Shown here in pieces: positions 57,701 through 64,000 of a DNA stretch of 64,000 bases. The translations under genes and the position numbers were made by a program. The DNA comes from Unio delphinus. Its lineage: Eukaryota > Mollusca > Bivalvia > Unionida > Unionidae. Where the stretch lies: assembly GCA_029339505.1 (NCBI GenBank), contig JAQISU010000171.1, positions 136,501-200,500 on the forward strand. The letters are read 5' to 3'. Within the stretch, counting starts at the first letter, position 1, and the number at the start of each line of letters is the position of its first letter. The notes under the pieces were generated by a model. It had not been told where the DNA came from. It saw only the letters and a program-made list of their open reading frames with translations, and ran no database searches.

Positions 57701-58165
57701 ATGAACCAAGAATTCAGACCTCACCCCGTGCTTGTTAATTATGAAGCATCCCGTGATGGTATTATCAGACACCGCAGATTGAAGAATCCAGTTGGATTTG
57801 TGACTAATCGAGGGTATTTGAGGTTTTCTGTTGGGAAGAAAAATTATTACTGTCACAGATTCGTCTTCGAGGTGTTTAATGGAATAATCGGGGATGGTTT
57901 TGTTATCGATCATATTGACTCCGATTCTCAGAATAATTTTTTATCAAAACTACAGGCGATTTCACAAAGTGAGAATTTAAAACGAGGAAAAAATGGAAAA
58001 TACTCGAAAAAAGCGAGGCCTATAAAATCATTAAATACAGTTACTAACGAAGAAAAAATATTCCAATCTATGAATGAAGCCGGTAAATATTTCAATATTT
58101 GTATATCCTCAGTACAATTTGTTGCAACAGGAGTACAAAATTCGGCTTTTTCTAAAAAAATTTAA
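57701..58165 (+). CDS. HNH homing-type endonuclease with NUMOD modules
   Basis: 154 residues. The N-terminus VNYEASRDGIIRHRR resembles a NUMOD4 motif. The HNH core is CHRFVFEVFNG (H52), VIDHIDSDSQNN (H71) and SQSENLKR (N92), matching the HNH_3 type. The C-terminal half (RPIKSLNTVTNEEKIFQSM and FNICISSVQFVATG) resembles a NUMOD1 helix-turn-helix DNA-binding repeat. This architecture is typical of homing endonucleases in phages and large DNA viruses, which cut a specific site and spread themselves by repair. It is unlike the HNH tail of the replication protein (C-x2-C type). Frame intact. No intron or intein was seen around it, so it would be a free-standing nuclease gene. Confidence 0.88.
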   Translation: MNQEFRPHPVLVNYEASRDGIIRHRRLKNPVGFVTNRGYLRFSVGKKNYYCHRFVFEVFNGIIGDGFVIDHIDSDSQNNFLSKLQAISQSENLKRGKNGKYSKKARPIKSLNTVTNEEKIFQSMNEAGKYFNICISSVQFVATGVQNSAFSKKI

Positions 58166-58200
58166 CAAAAAAATTCGATTTTCGTATGTCAAATAACACC

Positions 58201-58255
58201 AAGGGAGATAACTCTTTCATAACCCTTAAATATAACCAAGGGAGTTATCTCCCTT
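58201..58255. repeat. 14-bp inverted repeat AAGGGAGATAACTC
   Basis: AAGGGAGATAACTC (58201-58214) and its perfect complement (58242-58255) with a 27-bp loop, 36 bp after the HNH stop. Could serve as a terminator hairpin. The motif is one I associate with abundant mollusc intergenic repeats. Confidence 0.75.
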
Positions 58256-58725
58256 AGATTGTGTCGGGTTATTGTGATTCAGCGGCGGGGTATTGTTTTG
58301 TAAGAAAAGAAATCAAATATAAAATGTTTTCAAACAATTATATTCTTTTTTTTAGTGTTTAAGTCAAATATTCGGTCTCATTTAAATACTGTGAAACAGC
58401 ATTAATAAGTAATTCAAGAAAATAAAATAACACACCCTGTGGATTGCTGTATTAAGTCACCTTACATACTCTCTCCCTTAGATTGTGTCAACTTGTTTTA
58501 TGGGTTATCTCCCCTTAAATTGTGATGCAGCGGCGGGCATTGTTTTGCAAGAAAAGAAATAAAATATAAAATGTTTTCAAACAATTATATTCTTTTTTTT
58601 AGTGTTTAATTCAAATATGCGGTCTCATTTAAATACTGTGAAACACCATTAACAAGTAATTCAAGAAAATAAAATAACACACCCTGTGGATTGACGCTGC
58701 TGTATTAGTCACCTTATATACTAAA
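58256..58725. repeat. Two direct repeats of about 215 bp
   Basis: 58256-58470 and 58488-58725 share TTAGATTGTGTC, CAGCGGCGGG, AATATAAAATGTTTTCAAAC, CGGTCTCATTTAAATACTGT and AATAACACACCCTGTGGATT with few differences, so the duplication is recent. Confidence 0.88.
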
Positions 58726-58759
58726 TGAAAAGTTTAAAGCTGGGCTTTCGAAAGCCAAT

Positions 58760-58862
58760 CCGACCAATCAAAAATAACCCACGCCATTTACACGTGTGCG
58801 TGGTTGACTTTTCTCAATCATGCAACCGGGTTTAATTTCATGGGTTGCTTTTGATTGGTCGG
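58760..58862. promoter_or_regulatory. Inverted repeat with paired CCAAT boxes
   Basis: CCGACCAATCAAAA (58760-58773) and its exact complement (58849-58862) are extended inward by AACCCA/TGGGTT (58776-58781 and 58841-58846). The arms face each other over about 60 bp containing ACACGTGT at the centre. CCAAT boxes in both orientations suggest a bidirectional promoter or a replication-related palindrome between the element's two gene blocks. Confidence 0.5.
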
Positions 58863-58949
58863 ATGGCCGTAGAAAATCCGCCCCCGTCGATTCATGTTTG
58901 TGCTGTCTTGTGCCGTCCCATCATCATTACATCACCATTGAATTATAAT

Positions 58950-59130
58950 CCATCCTTAATTAAGTTAATTAAGTATATGTATACCTACAATCTGCCACAA
59001 CACTCGAGTGGAGATATATACGGTATTGTACTGTCCTTAATTAAGTATATGTATACCTACAATCTGCCACAACACTCGAGTGGAGATATATACGGTATTT
59101 GTACTGTCCTTAATTAAGTTAATTAAGTAT
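58950..59130. repeat. Tandem repeat of about 75 bp, 2 copies plus ends
   Basis: Two copies of a segment with TATACCTACAATCTGCCACA, ACACTCGAGTGGAGATATAT and TTAATTAAG borders. CTCGAG and TTAATTAA palindromes recur at fixed positions. Confidence 0.85.
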
Positions 59131-59654
59131 ATGTTGTGACGTCACCCCCCAAGCATATCTTCTGGGCGGTCTAAGATGGCGTTTGCCACGTTAGGCATCC
59201 CTTCCGGAGATGTATGTTTCGTGGTTCCTTTGGGCTTACTTGGATGTGAAGGCAACCAAGGAGTTCCAAAGATGTGTTGTCGTATATATGTAACCTCTAG
59301 GTCATTTTCACGTAAACATACCCTCTTGTGATTCTAACCCGTTATTTGACGAGTTAGATTCACTCTTAGGGGAATATGTTTCCGGTGAATGTAAATATAA
59401 ATGACCTAAAAAAAATAACATCCATGGATGTAATTAGCTCTACGTCACATTTGGGTAGCCCCGTATGGTGTTCAAAAATGAATTACCGGCCAAAAGAAAC
59501 GGTCATAGGGTCAAATCGAGATTGAAGAAATCTCAGGAAAAAAAATGGAAATTTGAGAAAAAATACTCAAAGAAAGAACCCTATGAAAGACACAGTGGCC
59601 TATATCAAGGGGGGCCAAATGACTGACAACCGCTCATCATGGTTGTTATTTATT

Positions 59655-59880
59655 TTTGTCTGCATTTATTTTAAAAAATATATTTATATATACAGAATTA
59701 TTTTTAAAAAATATATTTATATATACAGAATTATTTTTGAAAAATACATTTATATATACAGAATTATTTTTAAAAAATATATTTATATTTATATACAGAC
59801 TGAATTCTGAAAAATATATTTATATTTATATACAGAATTAATTTTAAAAAATATATTTATATACAGACTGAATTTTGAAA
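59655..59880. repeat. AT-rich tandem repeat, about 33 bp, 6-7 copies
   Basis: Unit TTTTTAAAAAATATATTTAT plus ATATACAGAAT, with length variants. The short frames across it (KYIYIYRI repeats) are not genes. The strand-separating character would suit an origin, but that is speculation. Confidence 0.85.
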
Positions 59881-59935
59881 ATATTAACGGCTCATTTATT
59901 TTTGAAAAATGAATTAGAAATATGTATTATCATAT

Positions 59936-60262
59936 ATGAATTCTGAAAATATGAATAACATTATAGTTGAAATTGCAAAATTGAAAAGCCAGGATATTAG
60001 ATTGTCAGATGGGTTAAATCCTGATCAAATCAAGTCGGATTTTCAGGATATAGAATATGGTGTTAGCACTAACAAGTATATGCTACCTAAGAAATATGCA
60101 CTCATCAAAAAAATTCAGAATTCTATTTGGGACTCTCTTGCATTTTCCAGTGAAGTAGGTGTGTTTGTTCCGTTATATACTATCGTGGAGGGAATACGAA
60201 AAGAATTGGGTAACGAATATGAATTGAAAAAGGAAGTTAATTCTAAAATTAGAAACCTATGA
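59936..60262 (+). CDS. Hypothetical 108-residue element protein
   Basis: The ATG at 59936 starts MNSENMNNIIVEIAKLKSQD; the predicted protein is mostly helical and charged, with VGVFVPLYTIVEGIRKELG near its end. No known family is recognised. It is the first plausible gene after the repeat-rich gap, on the same strand as the structural genes, and its residue composition looks protein-like rather than random. It may be an element gene of unknown role or a chance frame. Confidence 0.4.
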   Translation: MNSENMNNIIVEIAKLKSQDIRLSDGLNPDQIKSDFQDIEYGVSTNKYMLPKKYALIKKIQNSIWDSLAFSSEVGVFVPLYTIVEGIRKELGNEYELKKEVNSKIRNL

Positions 60263-60891
60263 GCGTTAATTCAAGAAAATGAACGATTTTGATTGACCGA
60301 CCCTCAAAAGATTTTGTCATTTTTTCTACTTGACCGTAAAATCTCCTTGAGATTTTCATTTTTTTTTGCATTTTTTGATTGAATCAGTGAAAATATTTCA
60401 CACTGCGAAAATAAACTTTTAAGAACTTTTCCCTATGGAAAATCCAATGCAAAATCGACTACTTGACCCTACGAGGTTTTTTTTTTTACCAAAAATCGAT
60501 GAAAAATGACAAAAAATCACTGAAAACAGGCAAAAATTGATGAAAAATGGCTAAAATTCATCAAAAATGAGTTTTAACAGCTTTTCCCTATGGAAAATCC
60601 TATGTAAAATCGACTACTTGACTGTAAAATCTCTAAGGAAAACCACCAAAACTGTCAAAAAATCAATGAAAATCAATGAAAAACCACCAAAAATCAATGA
60701 AAAACCACCAAAAACAGTGAATAAAAAAAAAAAAAATTTCACAGCAATAAAAATAAAAATATTTCACAGCAATAAAAATAAAAATATTTCACAGCAATAA
60801 CAAATTGGACCGTTAAGGGAAGGTTCCAATTAGTTAATCATCGATGGGAAAAATTGTTTTGCAATTGAAAAATGGTTTCTGATTTCAAATA
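60263..60891. other. Non-coding, low-complexity spacer
   Basis: Dominated by diverged copies of AATCAATGAAAAACCACCAA-like sequence and a ctCACAGCAATAAAAATA-type 18-bp repeat at 60737-60800; two CCCTATGGAAAATCC segments (60430 and 60586) also repeat. No gene. Confidence 0.6.
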
Positions 60892-61272
60892 ATGGTCAAG
60901 GAAGCATTAACGACCCGATTGGCTCGTGAAGGATTAGATGCAATTTAGAAATTTATACCAATTCGCGACTCTGTCAGGAATAAACTGCAACAACGACAGA
61001 GTCTTCATACTGATTTTGCTGCGGGATCTGAAGAGTTGTTTAAACTAATAACTACAACAACGAAACAGATAGTGTCAACAATCTCTGAACAAGGAAAAAA
61101 ACAAGAAGAGACTTTTCTCCCTGTGTTAGAAAAAATAGCAAAAAGAACTAAACAAACAAAAAAGTCTTTAGAAACACTTCCAGTAGATATAGTAGCTACT
61201 TCACGGCAACAACAAAAAAAAGAGCGAGTACTAGAAGAACTAGGTGCTACTACAAGAAAACAAGCAGAGTAA
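60892..61272 (+). pseudogene. Coiled-coil element protein with an in-frame amber codon
   Basis: The ATG at 60892 opens MVKEALTTRLAREGLDAI, then TAG at 60946 (codon 19), then an open frame to 61272. With the stop ignored the product would be 126 residues. It is charged and helical, with heptad-like spacing in KLITTTTKQIVSTISEQGKK and LPVLEKIAKRTKQTK. The stop 21 nt before the next gene puts it in the structural cluster. Likely a scaffolding-like or minor virion protein, an inference from position and coiled-coil character only. The stop could be a simple C-to-T change; the A8 tract near 61215 keeps frame here. Confidence 0.55.
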
Positions 61273-61293
61273 GAAGACGTTACTATAGAAAAC

Positions 61294-61860
61294 ATGTATT
61301 CACCGCAAAGTATATTTTCATACTATGCATACAGCATAATTAAAAATTTTAAAGATGACAATGATTTAATTAACTTTATCGCGCGGAATTTTTCACTCGA
61401 TAAAAGAGAAATAGCTGTAAACAAAGGGTATAAAGAGTATATAAAAAACGACGAGAATTGGATAAAAAAAGTATACCTGGCAAACCGTGGTAGATTTAGA
61501 ATCACAGAAAGTAACCGCAATGATTTTGAGAGTTTTAAAGACAAAGTATTGAGTAAAGTAGAGTATCCAACTGGATTTTTTGGTAAAGAGGAGTCAACTG
61601 GAGATGGGTATTTAGGCAGCGGCATAGTTGAAAACACTAGCGCTACTTGTCCTGGTAACATTCTCAGTGATATATCACAGTTAGAAGTTCTCATAGGAGG
61701 GAAACGAGCCGGAAATAACTCTCCGGAAATAATTAATGAAGCAGCAGATATCTGTAGACGATTATTTGCCGGTGGTATCATGGACATTAATGTATATCGA
61801 AAACTCATTGCTGAATTAGTTGAAAATCACAAAGATGCCCATGGTTATTACAGCGATTGA
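61294..61860 (+). CDS. Hypothetical 188-residue element protein with TCPxNILSDI motif
   Basis: Intact frame from ATG 61294. The N-terminal half is mixed helix (SIFSYYAYSIIKNFKDDNDL); the C-terminal half has TSATCPGNILSDISQLEVLI and ADICRRLFAGGIMDINVYRK. A decayed paralogue with TCPNNILSDIDRLEIMI lies at 50585-51000 on the opposite strand, so this is a real, family-conserved gene. I do not recognise the family. Placement between the coiled-coil protein and the minor virion-type protein suggests a structural or assembly role (inference). Confidence 0.7.
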   Translation: MYSPQSIFSYYAYSIIKNFKDDNDLINFIARNFSLDKREIAVNKGYKEYIKNDENWIKKVYLANRGRFRITESNRNDFESFKDKVLSKVEYPTGFFGKEESTGDGYLGSGIVENTSATCPGNILSDISQLEVLIGGKRAGNNSPEIINEAADICRRLFAGGIMDINVYRKLIAELVENHKDAHGYYSD

Positions 61861-61920
61861 TCACTAATTAAAAAACTACTAGTTTTATAACAAGATGATT
61901 ATACACTACAATCATGATAA

Positions 61921-62340
61921 ACCAACCCCGTCTATGTAGTTAATTCACGGTTTCCAGTTTATAGAGCATACTACGGAGATGGTTTAGGTAATACCATTGC
62001 AGGGTTATTTGCAAGAATGGCCCCAAAAGTGATGCCGTTAGCTAAACAATTAGGAATGAAAGCCATTGATGTTATTCGTGATAAGGGTATTGGTGCTGTT
62101 GGAGATCTTGCGGGAAAAGCGTTTTCAACTGCGAAGAATAAAATAACATCATTAGTGAGACAAAAAAAGAAACAGGTACCATTGCCATCTACAGCGGAAA
62201 TGCCTGCAAGTGTTAGTAAAATTATAAATAACGCAGTAGAACAGAAACTATCATCGCTGGGGACTCCAAGTGACCAGGATAACATGATAGCAAACATGAC
62301 AGCAGGAAGTGGCTTTAAAAAACCACGACGAAAACGCTAG
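61921..62340 (+). CDS. Small basic minor virion/core-type protein
   Basis: The ATG at 62017 gives 107 residues, but the same frame is open back to 61921. The upstream part (FPVYRAYYGDGLGNTIAGLF) reads like the start of the Gly-rich, amphipathic minor virion proteins of Polinton- and adintovirus-like elements, so the true start may have been lost or shifted. In that family a GDGLG-AGLF-like N-terminus, a hydrophobic helix (MAPKVMPLAKQLGMKAIDVI) and a very basic tail (here KKPRRKR) are usual and recall adenovirus core proteins. The role is probably DNA condensation or membrane interaction inside the particle. Start uncertain; the rest of the frame is intact. Confidence 0.65.
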   Translation, partial: TNPVYVVNSRFPVYRAYYGDGLGNTIAGLFARMAPKVMPLAKQLGMKAIDVIRDKGIGAVGDLAGKAFSTAKNKITSLVRQKKKQVPLPSTAEMPASVSKIINNAVEQKLSSLGTPSDQDNMIANMTAGSGFKKPRRKR

Positions 62341-62424
62341 CGTTTTTCACGATGAAATCCTACAATTAGCAATGAAAATCTTTTACGATGAAAATCCGAT
62401 TTAGACTCTGATAAATAGAATAAA

Positions 62425-63840
62425 ATGTTTAAACGAACAGCTGATCCCGCGCTTGATATGGAAGCCAAAGTGGGCAAGGACGATTCAGTCCGCGATTTTC
62501 AATTTTATTCTTATCACGCAGCACAACCAGATCTCCGATCACGAATTGAACTTCAAGTTCATGATACCAGTAAATACTTTTTGCCTTGTGAAGCGTTTAT
62601 CGAAATCGAAGGTGAACTCGTAACCAATGTTGCAGCTGATACCCCCTACGACAATAACCCGACTATTAAAGTTGGTTTTGTTAATAATGGGATCATGGCG
62701 CTATTTGAAAGTGCAAGATATCTCATTGATGGAAAAGAAATTGAATCCATTGATCGTGATGTTGATGTGGCCACAACAATCATAGGGTTAGCGAGATATT
62801 CTGATGATTATACAAGATCAGCAGGTCCATCTATGATGTTTTCTAAGGATATTACTGATCACCCTGAACACGTCCAGTATTCTAGAGTCAAGGCAACACA
62901 TGCTTCTTCAGTTAATCCAGCACCAGCCGGATATACAAGACCAGCTGGTGATTTTGATGTCATAAATAATATTACTAACTACAACCTAGGGTTTGCAACA
63001 CGCGTATTAACGTTGCAAGGACAGCGTCGACAATTTTCATGTGCAATTCCACTGCATCATATATTCGGATTCTGTAGAAATGTTAGAAAAGTTATTTATG
63101 GAGCTAAACACACAGTAGCGCTTGTACGAAAGGGTACTGATAATGATGCAATATGGCGTGATGCTGGGGTTCCCGAGGGTAAAGTCATTTTAACAAAACT
63201 ATCATTATGGATGCCAGTGTTAACTCCATCAATCACAGCAGAAGAAAAATTGTTATCATTTATGGACCAGGGGGGAAAATCATTGTTGAGTTGGTTATCA
63301 GTGACTACGGATATCAAACAGGATAATGTTGATGGTACATTCACTTGGCACCTGGCATCAAAACAAGGGGTTTCAGCTCCATGTCGTATATTTATTGCAT
63401 TACAGAATAATGCACGAGTTGGTACTCAAGAACGAAGTCATATGATATTTGATCAGTTAGGTGTTAATGAAGTCTCACTGAGAATAAACGGCCAACAGGA
63501 ACCATCTGAAGATGTGCAACTTGATTACAATCACAACCATATTTCACGTGTCTATCATAACCTGTTGTCGTTTATGGCACGTGATCAAAATGTGGATACT
63601 GGTTTGCAAATATCACAATTGGATTTTAAAAGCCTCTATCCGATTTATTACTTTTCATTGGAACATCTTGATTTAACAAGACAATCTGTCGTTGATATAC
63701 ACTTTAGAGCCCGTGTAACCCGTCCTGGTGGTATTATTAATTATAGAGCAGTTGCTGTCATTCTCAGTGATAAATCAATGTTGTTAGAAGGAGTTGGCGG
63801 ACGAATGAGACTTATTGATGCACCAGTGGAAAATCTTTGA
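62425..63840 (+). CDS. Major capsid protein, double jelly-roll type (Polinton/adintovirus-like)
   Basis: 471 residues from ATG 62425, intact. The beta-rich sequence contains the segment PLHHIFGFCRNVRKVIYGAK followed by HTVALVRKGTDNDAIWR, then late segments KSLYPIYYFSLEHLDLTRQS and VVDIHFRARVT...AVAVILSDKSM. This set of motifs, in this order, is what I know from the hexon-like capsid proteins of Polinton/adintovirus-type elements in invertebrate genomes; length is in the usual range. It would form the icosahedral shell into which the ATPase packages DNA. It is the last gene before the window edge; protease and penton genes expected in such elements may lie beyond. The assignment is by remembered pattern, without a structure search. 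Confidence 0.78.
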   Translation: MFKRTADPALDMEAKVGKDDSVRDFQFYSYHAAQPDLRSRIELQVHDTSKYFLPCEAFIEIEGELVTNVAADTPYDNNPTIKVGFVNNGIMALFESARYLIDGKEIESIDRDVDVATTIIGLARYSDDYTRSAGPSMMFSKDITDHPEHVQYSRVKATHASSVNPAPAGYTRPAGDFDVINNITNYNLGFATRVLTLQGQRRQFSCAIPLHHIFGFCRNVRKVIYGAKHTVALVRKGTDNDAIWRDAGVPEGKVILTKLSLWMPVLTPSITAEEKLLSFMDQGGKSLLSWLSVTTDIKQDNVDGTFTWHLASKQGVSAPCRIFIALQNNARVGTQERSHMIFDQLGVNEVSLRINGQQEPSEDVQLDYNHNHISRVYHNLLSFMARDQNVDTGLQISQLDFKSLYPIYYFSLEHLDLTRQSVVDIHFRARVTRPGGIINYRAVAVILSDKSMLLEGVGGRMRLIDAPVENL

Positions 63841-64000
63841 TTGAAACTTTATAGCAATTAGATCAATCTGTATTTGTATAATGTCGTATAGTAATATCAA
63901 TGTGTCGTTGACACCTGGTAAGTGTAACAGAATTGTTACCGAGAGGAGGGTGGATTAAATGAACAATACAAACACAATTTGTGAAAGAAAATATAAATTT
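63841..64000. other. Downstream of the capsid gene, window edge
   Basis: No gene begins here. No terminal inverted repeat is seen, so the element presumably continues past the window. Confidence 0.5.

Larger units (their letters stand above)
58166..59935. other. 1.8-kb non-coding repeat-rich region inside the element
   Basis: Separates the replication/integration genes from the structural genes. It holds inverted repeats, a 220-bp duplication, two short tandem arrays (listed separately) and an AAGATGGCG promoter-like motif near 59172 in a GC-richer stretch (59130-59500). No protein-coding potential. It could be an origin or regulatory region, or later insertions into the element. Confidence 0.55.

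Noticed and set aside
59553..59841. Short Tyr/Ile-rich frames
   Set aside because: They translate an AT-rich 33-bp tandem repeat.
61323..61808. Minus-strand 161-codon frame
   Set aside because: Antisense shadow of the 188-residue element gene, which is supported by a homologous copy elsewhere.

Overview
The window is AT-rich animal nuclear DNA, most likely from a mollusc or another lophotrochozoan. The evidence is spliced nuclear genes for mitochondrial proteins, TTAGGG-type interstitial repeats, several eukaryotic transposon superfamilies, many minisatellites, and a short inverted repeat (AAGGGAGATAACTC) of a kind I associate with mollusc non-coding DNA. The species cannot be fixed from the sequence. 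Two host genes are readable. ACADL (long-chain acyl-CoA dehydrogenase) lies on the minus strand, with two coding exons visible (10233-10382 and 1414-1444) and the rest outside the window or not found. NDUFA8 (complex I subunit) lies on the plus strand, with a complete three-exon coding sequence (27488-27616, 33518-33693, 42284-42506).

From 1 to 20 kb the DNA is ACADL intron and upstream sequence packed with minisatellites (units of 37, about 54, 24, 30, 44, 40, 54, 36, 39 and 47 bp), a piggyBac-type MITE, an 0.85-kb TIR element that splits the 36-bp satellite, a decayed Gypsy gag and a decayed non-LTR reverse transcriptase. From 20 to 26 kb there are relics of Polinton/adintovirus-like elements: an ATPase tail, a capsid-like tail and an F54H12.2-type capsid gene. 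The NDUFA8 introns hold two Tc1/mariner-type TIR elements, a SINE-like pair, a 67-bp minisatellite, a complete 4.5-kb hAT element with target-site duplications, and a second copy of the 0.8-kb TIR element. From 42.9 to 50 kb there are scrambled Gypsy pol pieces, a decayed phospholipase A2 fragment, a third copy of the 0.8-kb TIR element and a lone TATA/initiator promoter.

The main find is a virus-like element from about 50.6 kb to the right edge. It combines an A32-like packaging ATPase; a gene with a zinc-ribbon-like N-terminus and a parvovirus-type phospholipase A2; a retroviral-type integrase; a very large replication protein that joins a family-B DNA polymerase, a superfamily-1 helicase and a C-terminal HNH domain; a Cys-rich zinc-finger protein; a NUMOD/HNH homing-type endonuclease; several small proteins, one resembling a minor virion or core protein; and a double-jelly-roll-type major capsid protein. 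The compact divergent and convergent layout (17- and 24-nt divergent gaps, convergent stops overlapping by 8 nt) is viral in style. It fits an integrated Polinton/adintovirus-like element, with the ATPase and capsid proteins for particle assembly, the PLA2 for membrane passage, the integrase for insertion and the polymerase-helicase for copying. The copy is damaged: two genes are broken at A8 tracts, one also has a 16-bp duplication, and one small gene has an amber codon. At least three further relics of related elements lie elsewhere in the window.
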